A DNA stretch of 64,000 nucleotides, taken from assembly GCF_048773025.1 (NCBI RefSeq), contig NC_133559.1, positions 9,950,501 through 10,014,500 of the forward strand, in the 5' to 3' direction. Each line of letters begins with the position of its first letter. Positions within the stretch are counted from its first letter, which is position 1. The notes under the pieces are model-generated. The model worked only from the letters and a program-made list of their open reading frames with translations, did no database searches and was not told where the DNA came from. Shown in pieces: positions 12,117-24,379 of this stretch. Both the position numbers and the translations under genes were made by a program. Source of the DNA: Camelus bactrianus (Eukaryota > Chordata > Mammalia > Artiodactyla > Camelidae).

Positions 12117-13058
12117 ATGGAGAGGGTCAATGAGACGCTGGTGAGAGAGTTTGTCTTCCTCGGCTTCTCCTCTCTAGCCGGGCTGCAGCGGCTGCTCTTT
12201 GTTGTCTTCCTGCTCGTCTACCTGTTCACTCTGGGCACCAACGCCGTCATCATTTCCACCATTGTGCTGGACAGAGCCCTGCACACCCCCATGTACTTCT
12301 TCCTTGCTGTACTCTCCTGCTCTGAGACTTGCTACACCTTCGTCATTGTACCCAAGATGCTGGTGGACCTGCTGGCCCAGAAGAAGACCATCTCCTTCCT
12401 GGGCTGTGCCATCCAGATGTTCACCTTCCTCTTCCTAGGCTGCTCCCACTCCTTCCTGCTGGCAGCCATGGGTTATGATCGCTACGTGGCCATCTGTAAC
12501 CCTCTGCGCTACACGGTGCTCATGGGGCATGGGGTGTGTGTGGGACTAGTGGCTGCTGCCTGTTTCTGTGGCTTCACTGTCTCGTTGGTCACCACCTCGC
12601 TGGTATTTCGCCTGCCCTTCCACTCCTCCAACCAGCTCCATCACTTCTTCTGTGACATCTCTCCTGTCCTCAAGCTGGCATCTCATCGTTCTCGCCTCAG
12701 TCAGTTGGTCATATTCATGCTCGGTGTGTTTGTCTTGGTTATTCCACTGTTACTTATCATGGTCTCCTATGTCCGCATCATCTCTGCCATTCTAAAAATT
12801 CCTTCTACCGTTGGAAGATACAAAGCCTTCTCTACCTGTGCCTCCCATCTCATTGTGGTAACTGTTCATTATGGTTGTGCCTCTTTCATTTACTTAAGGC
12901 CCAAATCTAATTACTCTTCAAGTCAAGACACTCTAATATCAGTGTCCTACACCATCCTCACTCCTCTGTTCAATCCGATGATTTACAGTCTAAGAAATAA
13001 GGAATTCAAATCAGCCCTTCGAAGAGCAATCATCCAGACTTCACATCCTGTTAATTAA
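12117..13058 (+). CDS. OR10K1: Olfactory receptor 10K1/10K2-type, intact
   Basis: Odorant-sensing class A GPCR, 313 residues, the usual length for this subfamily. I chose the ATG at 12117 (MERVNETLVREF) because the frame further upstream has no ATG and holds the likely splice acceptor. In order: N-glycosylation site NET, LHTPMYFFL, MGYDRYVAIC closing TM3, FCDISPVLKLAS in ECL2, a KAFSTCASHLIVV TM6 motif and NPMIYSLRN in TM7. The sequence closely matches human OR10K1 as I recall it, including LGTNA in TM1 and the LPFHSSNQLHHFFCD loop. OR10K2 is a near-identical paralogue, so the choice between them is not firm. The third base of codons is GC-rich compared with the flanks. A possible polyadenylation signal AATAAA sits at 13385. 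Confidence 0.95.
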   Translation: MERVNETLVREFVFLGFSSLAGLQRLLFVVFLLVYLFTLGTNAVIISTIVLDRALHTPMYFFLAVLSCSETCYTFVIVPKMLVDLLAQKKTISFLGCAIQMFTFLFLGCSHSFLLAAMGYDRYVAICNPLRYTVLMGHGVCVGLVAAACFCGFTVSLVTTSLVFRLPFHSSNQLHHFFCDISPVLKLASHRSRLSQLVIFMLGVFVLVIPLLLIMVSYVRIISAILKIPSTVGRYKAFSTCASHLIVVTVHYGCASFIYLRPKSNYSSSQDTLISVSYTILTPLFNPMIYSLRNKEFKSALRRAIIQTSHPVN

Positions 13059-13069
13059 AGAGCCAATTT

Positions 13070-13230
13070 TTAACTATTCAGTTAACTGTATGCCTGTTAT
13101 GTGCCAGGGAGCATGTGTGCTTTCACACGTTTTCTCATTTACATGTCGAACACACACTGTAACATAAGGATCTTTAACATATGAGGAGAATGAGACTCAA
13201 AGAAGTTAAGATATTTTGGCTTTATACCAT
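13070..13230 (+). repeat. MIR/L2-like ancient repeat
   Basis: Resembles the TGCCTGTTATGTGCCAGG and GAGACTCAAAGAAGTTAAG words of ancient SINE/L2 repeats. It directly follows the OR10K-type stop codon and is probably within its 3' untranslated region. Confidence 0.45.
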
Positions 13231-13371
13231 CAGAGAAACTCTAAGAAATCTATATAGATGTCGGAAAGAATTACTCATTTCTAGAACAAATTTTATCGTG
13301 TTTCACTGCTGTAAAGATTGATTATTCAAAAACAAATGTGTCAACAGATGAGTGCAAATGCATATCTAAGG

Positions 13372-13771
13372 TGTTGTGAAACAGAATAAAGGAAATCTCA
13401 TTTAAAATGGAGTTAGAAGGCCAGAAGGGCCTTCACACGATACACCTCGACATCAATTACAGACCTGTATAAAGAAAGAAATCAATTACAAACCTCAAGA
13501 GGAGGAATTCTCCTTGCCCAGCAACAAGCCCAGCCAATGGGAAGTACTGCCCCAATCTAAACTCCCGCTTCCCGCTAATGGAATTTTGTTCAAAATAACC
13601 CCTCCCAACTTTCACTCTTTTCTCTACAAAGTACTGTTTCTCTTATTGGCTTGTTAGAAACTTGCCTATAGTGTTTGCTGTGGCACGCTTGTCCCAGATT
13701 GCAGTTTTCTGCTATTGTCAAGTAAACCCATTATGCTGGTAAAAGAACTGGCTGTTTCATGTTTTAGAACA
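13372..13771 (+). mobile_element. Probable solo LTR, class I endogenous retrovirus type
   Basis: A block of about 400 bp with the look of a gammaretrovirus-like LTR: a TG start and CA end within TGTT...AACA, a C-rich centre and a late GTAAACCCATTATGCTGG stretch near the 3' side. No internal viral region adjoins it, so it is best read as a fossil solo LTR. I recognised it by form, not by match to a named family, and I saw no clear target duplication. Confidence 0.5.
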
Positions 13772-16145
13772 TCACTGTCTAGTTCCATGGAATAGTAGAG
13801 GGTAATCTGACTATCTGTTCTTACCCCTCCTTCTAGCAGTTCTTCCTTTCATGACGACAACAGGCAACCTTGGTACCCTCCATTCTGCAGCTAAGCTTAG
13901 AGGCTGTTGTTTGTCCCTGATCCACCATCCTCAACCTACATATTGGAATATCTTTTCCTTTCTTTGGGATTATTTTGTCCTTCCTTTGTCTGAGATTGGA
14001 ACCTCATTATGGAGTCTCCTTCATATATATATTCGTGTCTTCCCCATGGTCTCCTGTCTTAGCCCCACATCCGTTCCCTGCACGTCATACTTATTGATTC
14101 TCTTCCAGAAGCTACTAATTGCACAATTGCTGAAGTAACTCAGGTAATCTAAACCAAAGTATTGAGTCAATATTAATGACAGAGAGAGCAAGAATTCCCT
14201 AATGACCAGAAAATCCACGATTAAACCCTGAATGACTTCCCTTGCCCTACAAAATAGAGCTAAGGATCTTCTGTTAGCAAGAATTTATCATCTAGTCTCT
14301 GCCTACCTCTCTGACGTTATTATTTCTAAGATTATTATTACCCATTTCTCATCTGTGCCTAGTTGTGCACTCTGAAGCTAATCGACTGTTTGCTGGTACT
14401 CAAAGTGGTACTCCCTCTATATTCTGCTGTTTGTCATGTTCTCCCTCTTCTCTGCGGAATAGCTCTTGTCCTCTATTTAAATTGCATGTTTCAAGATTTC
14501 CTAAGCTACTCTCTCACTTTCCCTCTAAAACCTCTTTTGTCTCCTTATTAGAACCTGCCCATGCTAGTAGGCTCTGCGCTTTTTGTGTTCTTATAGCCAT
14601 CATGATCTATTTTTATTATATGTTTTATTATTTCAACAAATGTTCATTCATTGCTTAATATGTACCAGATACTACTATAGGTATCAATGGTAAAAAACAT
14701 GTGTGGTCTTTGCCCTCTAGAACTATGTCTGCTTTGAGGCAGTTTCAGTAAAGAGGTAAACTCAGGGAAAAATAATTTACCAGAGGTTTTTAAAGGAAAA
14801 GCATATGTAGGTACTAGGGGAGGAAATACAAGGGGAGAAATCTAATTCAGATTGAATAGTGTGGAGCTGACATCCCTAGGAAATTGATGTAGAACCCATA
14901 AACTGAAGAGTAAGTAGGAGTCATTAGGTAAAGGGGATTGTTTGGTGAGATTCTTTTAGACAGAAGGAGCAGCACGTACAAAAGCCCTGAAGCAAGAAAG
15001 CTAGGTGAGTTGGAGTTAAGCAAAGAAGGCCAGCATACAGTTTTTTGTCTCTCCCTACAATGAATTTAAATTTCCTAAATTTTTTATTAAACATAGCCTT
15101 CTGGATCCTGTTTCTTGTAAAGTGCTTGGAACAACAGAGATGATTGTGTTAAGAATAGCGTTGCCTATTCTGCCATTTTCTGCTGCCAAGCTCGCTTAGC
15201 TACCTTCGTGTCCCGTCTTGGTGAAGGGCGACTCTGTCCGCTGCGGTGGCCAAGCACCTGAAGGTGGCGTCGCCTCTCTCTTACTTTTTTCTTCCCTACA
15301 CCACACAGTGACTCAGTTACTGAGTCCTACAAATTCCGTGGGTTATGAGTTTTTCCATCGTATTTACTCCTTCTCCATTTCTGCAGTCTCATCCTGTCTC
15401 CTTTGAATCATTGTGAGAACTTCAGAACAGCAGTAGCAGAACAGCAGGAATTAGCCCAGGTCTCTTATTCTTCTCAGTCTGGCTCTCCTCCCACCTTGTG
15501 AGGCCGTGACCCCCTTCTTCTCGAGCTAGTTGAAATGTAGTTCTCTGAACATGGTGGAAGGTCAGAGCTACAAGAGGCTTTCCAGACACCATTTTACAAG
15601 ACGAACGTAGGGCCACTTGTAGGGACTAATGCTGGCTTGGAGGCTTCATTGCAACGGCCAGAATGTCAGTCCTGGAACTCTTCTCTGTGGAGTGGACTTT
15701 GGTTTTCTCCTCTACTGTTTCATTGCAACTGCTCTGAGATCTAAAGAAATTTTTCCCTCAGGCCCAAGGGGAATCAAACCCAGAAACATGCCTAACTATT
15801 TTATTTGCCTCACAGTAACAGCTTCTGTTAGATAGATGTGTTTTCCTTAACCAAATCTGTCCAGTCATATAACCAAATAATGCTTTGTTCATCAAGGGAG
15901 GGAGTGAGGTAGCATGCAGGAATCTGCATAAATTCATTCTTAATACTAACTCTTCACTCAATAAACTTTGCATTTAGATTCCTGTAAAGTAAGAGACTGG
16001 CATGTTTCTATTTCAGACACTATAAAACTGAAAGTTTGAAAATTTATTTATTGTTGTCCTGAAAGCTGTCTGTCCCGGGGCGAGTAGTATACCCTGTCTG
16101 AACCTCACCTGTCATATTTGTTATAATAACTTACATAACTATGTT
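13772..16145. other. Intergenic with a short L2/MIR-like piece
   Basis: Mostly unrecognised. An old repeat motif (ATTTCAACAAATGTTCATTC, then TATGTACCAGATACTA) lies at about 14630-14740. The stretch 15170-15830 is somewhat GC-richer with scattered CpG, and could be an old retrocopy or a repeat I do not recognise. No intact coding region was found. Confidence 0.35.
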
Positions 16146-16149
16146 GTCT

Positions 16150-16620
16150 TATCTTTTATAAACATTTTAAATTAATTTTTATTCATCTAATATTTTTGTT
16201 CAAATTGACTTCCTTTTAAACATGTATACTAGTTAATTCTTTGCATTGCTATCATTTAATTCCAAGGTTTGATATACTCAAATTTTCTAATGTGATTAAA
16301 ATTAATATATTAGGAGTTATCATCATAATAAAAGTCCATTTACCACCCATCACCATATAAAGTTGTTACACTGTTAGTGAGTATATTCCTTATGTGTGCG
16401 CGTCACTCCTGCGACATTTATTTTATAGCTGAAAAATGTGTACCTTACTTAATCCCTTTTTTTGTCTGCCCTTCCACCTCCCTTTCCTTTTGGAAACCAC
16501 CAGTTTGTTCTCTGTATCAATGAGCCTCTTTCTTCTTTGTTTTGTTTGCTTGTTTTGTTTTGTTTTAGATTCCACATGTAAGTAGAATCATGTGGTACTT
16601 GTTTTTCTTGGTACAGTATG
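16150..16620 (-). mobile_element. L1 3'-end fragment (minus strand)
   Basis: Reverse complement of L1 3' text, including the AGATTCCACATGTAAGTAGA word that recurs in the other minus-strand L1 copies of this window at 48509 and 57630. Confidence 0.65.
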
Positions 16621-18180
16621 CAGCATGTGGTAGATCACTGATAAATGTTTCTTAGCTGTCTTTGAATAAAGGACTGCTCTACCTGGCTAAATAGAACACC
16701 TGAAAGTACACATGAAAATGTAGTAATATTTGTGCGGAAATTATCACAGTATGGTAACTTTAGAATAAAGATTCTAAAATTCAGGAAGTGAAGGCTGCTA
16801 GTTTTTTAAGGCATAGCATCATTATGGTGTGTTTTATCAGTCAAGCACTCATAATCCAGACCACAAGCAGGAATATTCAAGGGGAAGGGACATAGACCAC
16901 ACACCTCATTGGGAAAAGGCTCAAAATGTTTGTGATTATTTTTAATTTTATATGGTCTTCTCTCTGCTTATAAATTGTTTGCACTGTTACCATTTACAAT
17001 ATATACCCACTTTCCCCTCTAAGACCTCTCAAAATATCATCCAATTACAGCATCTGGCTAACTCTTTCAAGGTCCAGGATCTTGTGATCTAAATCAAATC
17101 CACATTCATGTGAGTTGCTTTAAGTGTAGTTCCTTCCAGTCTGAAGCTCTAAAGTGAACTAAAGATGCAGGCTGTCTGCCCCCGACACACCTGGAATACA
17201 GTGGTGTGACAGGCATAGGGCACCTGCAGTAGACACCCCCTTTGGACAAGGGGGAAATGAAGCACATAGCAGTCACTGGTCCACAGGAATTCTGAAACCC
17301 AGCTGGGTACATGCTGACTTTGATTAGGACTTGGCCCTATTCCATGGGAATGATTCTCCATGTGTCTTTGTTCTAACCTGTAGGATCTTTTTCCTCGTCT
17401 CTGATCATTCTTTCTTATCCACAAGACGTGGCCAATATTTGCAGTTGAGTGTTTGTCATAGCCTCATTACTCCCTGTAAGAAAGAAGGTTGGGGGTCCTA
17501 AGATCTTTTTATTTTTATTGTTTCTGTCCCCTTTAGCACAGGTTGATATAATTCCTTAAAAAAATACTTTGTGGGTTTCTTATGTATCAATTTATAAAAT
17601 TAATTTCACTGAAGTCATACTCACATTCTCTTCTTTATTACAGGCTACCTGTGAGGATGATGTATGACCATTCCCTTAAAATTTAAAAAAAATCTGTTGT
17701 TTAATTTAGAGGATTTATTCCCTTAGGATCCATAAAAACCTTATTTGGCATGGGCTAAAATATTTCTGAATTCTCATAAAGAGTCTTACAGCCACATTCT
17801 TGAGATCTTTACCCTGAGACAAAGGTTTACTGAAGCACCTTGAATTTGATCTTTTTCCTGAAGCCATTTCTTACTTTGAGACTCTTCCTAGAAATTTCCA
17901 CTGGACATTCTATGAGTTTTCTAAGTACTTTTTGTGTTTTTCACGTATGGTACGTCCAACTTCCCAGCAAAGCATATAAGTATCCCCTTTTTACCAAAGT
18001 ATAAGAGCAGTTTCCTCTGTGTTCTTCAGATGCTTACCAAGAGTTGCCTCAAGCCTTTCCACCTTTCAGTTGCAGACTCCTTAAGCCTTTACAGATTCTC
18101 CTACCACCAATTCCAAACTCAATGCCATATTTTTAAAGTTTTAATTACAACAGTACCCTGCCTTTAGATATCGAATTCTG
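16620..18180. other. Intergenic, no recognised element
   Basis: No coding region or identifiable repeat. Confidence 0.3.
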
Positions 18181-18184
18181 TTCT

Positions 18185-18670
18185 AATTATATATTGCTCT
18201 ATAGCAGACTATCCATAACTTGTGTGTTAAAGTAGCAATGCTTACTCGTTTTGCACACAAATCTACAATTTTGTCAGGGCCCCAAGGGGACAGCTTGGGT
18301 GGCTCAACTAGGACTGAAGGACTCATTCACAAAATTGCTCACATATGTTGCTGGTTAACTCATGCCAACTGTTGGCTGTGTGCTTATCTGGAGTTGTTGG
18401 TCAGGACCTTGGTTTCTTATCACATGAATTTTCTAAGTGCTGTTTGGGGTTCCATAAAATCATGGTGACTAGGATACAAAAGTGGATGTTCCAAGAGATG
18501 TGAAGTCGGAAGCTCTGGATTCTAGAGACCAGAGTTTATAAATCAATGTAGCATCACTTTTGCTATAATCTATTTGTCAAAGTAGTCATTCAGACTACCC
18601 AGGCTCAGAGGAAAGAGGCAATACACCATCTCTCCAGGTGAGGATGTAAAAATAGTGTGTGGCTCTATTT
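18185..18670 (+). mobile_element. Possible MaLR (MLT1-type) LTR fossil
   Basis: A weak resemblance to old MaLR LTRs: TATATTGCTCTATAGCAGAC at the start, then GGTGGCTCAACTAGG, and later GATGTGAAGTCGGAAGCT and a CATCACTTTTGCTATAATCT word. If correct, this is an ancient, heavily diverged ERVL-MaLR remnant. Confidence 0.4.
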
Positions 18671-21600
18671 AATCTTCTGTATGTCTAGAGAAAGGTAAAG
18701 CCTATAGATCAATCTTCTCAGCAAAGTAGTTCCTGAAGATCTAGCCATGTCCCAATCTCTGACATAACTGAAAGAGACAGAAGCCACCCAGTCCTAGTCA
18801 TCAAATTCTTAATACCTTGCAATTTTCTCCTCCTGTTCCATCCCTATAGCACCTCTGATAAAACTTACACAGGAGCAGTTCACATGAGCCCCTTCAGAGA
18901 GACATGCATGAGTGTCTAGCATTTGTCCATTTATGGCCCAGGTGTCTGGCAGAAGGAATGAATGTGCAATCTGAAATTGGGAGGAAATTCTACTAAAGAT
19001 AGGTCTCAGCTAACACGTATAACAGGGCACTATCACATTTTACTCCACAAGCCAAATTTTCTTTCTTTCTTTATTGAACAGATGTCAGTCATGCTCACAT
19101 TATATTCCAGGAACAAATGAGTTTCCCATGTGTCTGGAAGACTTATCCTGCTTCTGCTACTCTAATATTCTGCCCCCTGTTATTTGTACCTTTCTTCCCC
19201 TCTTCTAGCTTTCAGAAATGAGAATGTTAAAAGGATCTTTTTCTCCAACCTGAGAATAAACATTTAGAGTCAGTAGGCAGGGAAACTCAAAGAAGGTAGT
19301 TCCCTTATGTCTGTTTTAACAAACATTGCCCAGAAAACCTCCATCTCCATAATAAGTCCCCAGAGAATTTCTAAGAGGAAACCAGCTAACTTGCACAGTG
19401 CATTAAAAAGGGCCTTCTCTTTGGCCAGCTAATTCTCATAGTTTATTACCACAGTTCTACCTGCTAACTGGGGAAATTATGGGTAAGTATTGGGCACCGT
19501 GTGGTAATTAGCTCCCTATGGAGATAGGGATCTCAATAACCAACCAAGACATTGAGAACATCACAACGTAAAAAGGAAAGACCACTGGTGATACTCATCA
19601 AGAAAATAGCTAAACTGCCCATGGATAAAGGCACAGGTGATATTTTTCTATGGAATGATGTAGATAGTTTTCTCATACTGATGCAGAGGGTTTGTAGGAA
19701 ATGGAAAAAAAAATTTGGGGCCCTATGACAAGGAAGATAATTTTGGCAAATTTCACCTAGAAGCCATAGATATTTCCAGAAAGTGTCTGGAGAATGAAGA
19801 CACACGCATGTCACTGGATACTAGAACTCTGGTTTAAAGGAATGTAAAAATTTTATTTTAATTTATGGATATTTATTTCCTTCTTGAGAAGAGCAGTGAC
19901 AATCTGGTCATTTATATGTTTTTCAAATTTAAAAATTGTTGGGTTTTCCCTTGAGCGAGTGATCTGTTTTCACCTGGTTATTAGTGGTGGAAAATAGAAA
20001 ATCATAGAAATGGATGAAGGAAAACGAAGGATAAAAATGAAGGATAAAAGGAAGGCAGGGCCACAAGATAAGTTTTGATTTTTTTTTTTCATAGGGAGAT
20101 ACAGTATTAGAAAGAAAGAAAATAAAAATTTATATAGAATATGGAACATATGGAGAACATAGAAAGTGTGTTTACTTAGGAGGCACGTGATGGTTCATAG
20201 GGGGCCAAGCTGCTATAAAGTGTACTGATTGATATCATTACTAATTCATTAATGGACTCTTTCATTTACTTACTCATCGAGTCCTTGTAGTCCATATATG
20301 CCACTTATTTAAGTGTTGGGTTATGTTTCAAGGATACACAGGGAATAAATTGTGGCCTTTATCCTTAAGGCTGTCAAGTCTATTGGTGAGATAATCAGGA
20401 AAAAATAATTTTGATATAATATGTTGAGTATTTTGATAAAGACACATGAAGGAAGCTTTAAGTATGCAACACACAACAGACTATCCCTGGATGGTTTAAA
20501 GTTCAATCACTGATGACTTTAAAATAAGTTTAAAGAATGAATGGGCCACAGATGAAGATAAAAGGAAACCAGAGGATGAGATTTCTGTTTCTTTCTCACG
20601 TTCTCTCTCAGAAAAGAAGTCTTGAAATATGAAGGCATAGGTAGAAAACTGTAAGTATTTCAGTGCAAGTCCTGTGTAATAAAGATTTAGAGAATAAGGT
20701 TGTAAATGTAGATGGGGAGGATAATTGGTTGCCTTTTTAACTAACTTAAGGATGTTGGCTTTACCCTATAGGTGATGAAGAGTTACTGAGCAAGATAATG
20801 AAAGATCAGTTTACTCTTTGCACTTGTTAAGACAATTTAATTACTCTATTTTTCCCTTTCTTTTACCCTCTTTTCACTTTTCTAAAGCTTTTTTGTTTTT
20901 TAATCTATAATATCTTCCTTTCCAAACTCAGGACACTATCTTCTGTTGACTATTTTTTGCAGCACCCTAGAGCAAGTTAAGTACAGTCGAAATTATTGAC
21001 AGTAGATTTATTTTCAAACTTTGGTTCCCACATAGGTTCCAAGGTGAGTTTGAAAAAGTAGATGACATATTGCGAGAGTTGGTATGGGAGGGTCGTGGAA
21101 TAGCCATTGATTAGTGTGGCCTTCCATTTCTTTCAGAAATTCCAGCTTTTGGGGGATAACTATTCATTGTTCTCTCTGAGGCTGATTCTGTAAAAGAGAA
21201 ACTCCTCAAAGAAAGGAGACCAGCAAATTGGAAAAGTAGAGATGATATTTCAGGAAGAATACTAGAGGAGACTTTGTTCCAGTTAAATGTTCAGTGTGTA
21301 CTGCCTGCTCATAAAGTTTAGAGAGAAGGCAATTCAAAGTTACCAAAATAGGAGTTAAAGCTCTTGATTCTTGTCCTATTTCAAAATTTTGCTAGACCTT
21401 TTCCTAAGCAAATGATCAAATAATAATAGAAATTGTGTTTTTTGTAAAGGACTTTAAGACCAACAATAGGGTACTTTTAAAAATAAAATTAAAAAGATTG
21501 GTTAGTGAGATAAGATGAAAACCACTTGATAATCAGAAAAGAAAATGAGATGGCAGCAATTTTTAATGGGTCTTTTGTGCCTGCATTTTGAGAGTGTTTG

Positions 21601-23437
21601 AGAGTTTTTTCATCCCAAAATGTTGAAGCAGGTTAATATTGTATGCTAGATTAGTATCAAGGGAACAAGTTTAGAAAATCTCTGAAATCAAATGCCATCT
21701 ATGTTTACGTTTTGAAATAATTTAGAAAAGAAACTGGGATCATCGGTCATTTGTTTTCTCAACACGTTTTCAGGTACTTGATTTTTACTAGACACTATGG
21801 TATGTGTTGAGATCAGTTTTTGGTCTCCAGTAAGTTACATTTGTGGAGACCTGGACAAACTCATAATACTAGTGGCAAAGCAAGTAAGATTCTAGTGATT
21901 GCTAAGGAAACCCAAAGAACGTGATAAAGCATGATTAAGAAGTTGTAGGAAGGATCAATGAGTATGTGTTATTTTAACTGGGAATTTAAAGAAAGTCTCA
22001 AAATGAAAAGAAGAAAAAAACCACAATAACAAACATAAAACATGGGCTATTTCCAGACTTTGAGAGTAGTATAAAAAATTACATGATCAAATTTTCTCAG
22101 TGCTAAAGTGTATGCCATGGACTCTATAGTGGCAGTCATGAGTAGAAGGCTACATTTGGGAAAAGTGTGAAAGACTGTAGTTGTTTTGACTTTATAGATC
22201 ATTGTGGGTTATTTAGTTTTGTTAATAGGGAAAGATTTGTCCTATAGAAGTACAGCTCTGTGGCCATTATGGAGGGTAAATTAGAGTGGGATGAGATAGA
22301 ATCCAGAGGATCCATTTATAATGATTTGGGTCAGTCCAAGTAAGAGCTAATTTCTGGCAGGAAAGAATAAATGGACCCTAGAAGTATTACAGAACAAAGC
22401 AGATTGGAGGCTGAGAGTTTCATGTGTTTATACATGTCTCAGAAATTTACAGCTTGGATGACTAAGAGGCTTTTGAAACTTTATTGAGATACAGAATCCA
22501 GGTAAAGGAACACATTTGGGTGTGAGGTTGAAGAGGATAATAATATTTTAATTAAAAATATATAATCTATTACCAGCAATAATAACCATGTAAGAGGCCT
22601 TAGGGAAAGTGCCTGAGACTTCCTACTCAGGAATTCACAGATAGATCCTGGCAATGATAGACTGTTGGGTCTCCAAGTCAGGTGTGTCAAGGTGAAGACA
22701 TAGGACCAAATGGGCAACTGGTGAATGCTGAATCAAAGCTAAATTATTCTAGCAACTCATTTTCTGCAAGGGGAAATTGGACCTAGTACCCTATAAGAAT
22801 ATGTAGAGGAATCATAACACTAGCTTTAAGTCAGTAACAGTAGCTTTAATCCAAATTAATTTTGGTGAATGATTGTATGGAACTAGGATATATGGTTAGG
22901 AATGAAAAAGAACTCTGTGCTTTGAGGACAAGCAGCACAGAACAGTTCAATGGATGTTGCCCCAGATGAGGAATGTATTAAAAGCAGATGGGAACTGGAT
23001 CTTCAGATATTACTGTTATTGCTTATGGAATATATGCATCAATAATATGAATAAAACTATGACCACTTAAAGCCATAATTAATATAGATAAAGATTTTTT
23101 TTGAGGATTAGATTACCAGAAATTAAGCAGAGACTATAAAAGTTGCAAAGGAAGGTGGTTGAAGAATAAGCTTTATTTGAGCCAATGTTTGTACATTTCA
23201 TGTGAACACTTGTCCCCATATGCACTACTAAAATCATTGGCAGATAAATAGCAGTATGGTGCACAATAATTTAGGATAGTATCTGAGTAGTTTACAATCT
23301 TTCTTTATCCTTGCATGCCTTCTCTTTCAAACCAGACAGTGCTAGCTACTTTGTGAAGGTTAAGCCTTCCTAATTTCTCACTTTCAAAGTTCTCTGGACC
23401 CGGTCACATCGACTTGACTGTGTGGGATCAACGCTCC
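18670..23437. other. Intergenic region upstream of the OR10R-type gene
   Basis: Nearly 4.8 kb with no coding region. A diverged L2-like word (TTACTTACTCATCGAGTCC, then ATATGCCACTTATTTAAGTG) is near 20265-20320. The promoter and upstream exon of the next OR gene are expected here but not visible. Confidence 0.35.
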
Positions 23438-24379
23438 ATGGCCAATTCCTCCTGTGTTACCGAGTTCCTTCTGCTGGGTTTCTCCAGCCTTGGGGAATTG
23501 CAGCGTGTCCTCTTTGTGGTCTTTATCTGCCTCTATTTGATCATCCTGAGTGGAAACCTCACTATTATCTCAGTCATCTGCTTGGATCACGGCCTCCACA
23601 CACCCATGTACTTCTTTCTAGGTGTCCTTTCCACCTCTGAGACCTTCTACACAATTGTTATCCTGCCCAAGATGCTTATCAATCTGCTCTCTGTACTCAG
23701 GACACTCTCCTTCATGAGTTGTGTCTTCCAGATGTACTTCTTCCTTGGCTTTGCTGTCACCAATTGCCTGCTTCTGGGAGTGATGGGCTATGATCGCTAT
23801 GCTGCCATCTGTCAGCCTTTGCACTACGCCATTCTCATGAGCTGGAGGGTATGTGGGCAACTGGCAGTGACTTGTATTCTTGGTGGTTTTATAGTATCTC
23901 TGGCGGGAACAACTTTGGTCTTTAGCCTCCCTTTCTGTGGCTCCAACAAGGTCAATCATTACTTTTGTGATATTTCAGCAGTCATCCGTCTCGCCTGTGC
24001 TGACACCTACATCAATGAACTGATCATCTTTATCTGTGGGGTCTTGGTGCTTGTTGTGCCTTTGATCTTCATCTGCATCTCTTATGGATTTATTGTCTCC
24101 ACTGTCCTGAAGATCTCATCAGCTGAAGGCAAGCGGAAAGCATTCTCCACCTGTGCCTCTCATCTCATCGTGGTCATTGTTCACTACGGCTGTGCGTCCT
24201 CTGTCTACCTGCGACCCTCAGCCCAGTATACAACAGGCACAGACAGGCTGGTGACAGTGACTTACACCGTCATCACCCCACTGTTGAACCCCATGATATA
24301 CAGCCTCAGGAACAGAGATGTACAGCTGGCTGTTCGGAGGATGATTATGAAGACTAGGTTTTCTGTTAAGTCTTTTTAA
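23438..24379 (+). CDS. OR10R2: Olfactory receptor 10R2-like, intact
   Basis: Odorant-sensing class A GPCR, 313 residues. I chose the ATG at 23438 (MANSSCVTEFLLLGF); the frame is open upstream but only through non-ATG codons. In order: glycosylation site NSS, SGNLT at the end of TM1, LHTPMYFFL, FFLGFAVTNCLLLGVMGYDR leading into AAIC at the end of TM3, LPFCGSNKVNHYFCDISAV in ECL2, KAFSTCASHLIVV in TM6 and NPMIYSLRNRDVQLA in TM7. The TM3 and ECL2 text is close to human OR10R2 as I recall it. It lies 10.4 kb downstream of the OR10K-type gene in the same orientation, as OR10R2 follows OR10K1 in human. No defects were seen. Confidence 0.93.
   Translation: MANSSCVTEFLLLGFSSLGELQRVLFVVFICLYLIILSGNLTIISVICLDHGLHTPMYFFLGVLSTSETFYTIVILPKMLINLLSVLRTLSFMSCVFQMYFFLGFAVTNCLLLGVMGYDRYAAICQPLHYAILMSWRVCGQLAVTCILGGFIVSLAGTTLVFSLPFCGSNKVNHYFCDISAVIRLACADTYINELIIFICGVLVLVVPLIFICISYGFIVSTVLKISSAEGKRKAFSTCASHLIVVIVHYGCASSVYLRPSAQYTTGTDRLVTVTYTVITPLLNPMIYSLRNRDVQLAVRRMIMKTRFSVKSF

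Noticed and set aside
23618-23959. 113-codon minus-strand frame
   Set aside because: Complement of the OR10R-type coding region. The sense frame has all OR motifs.
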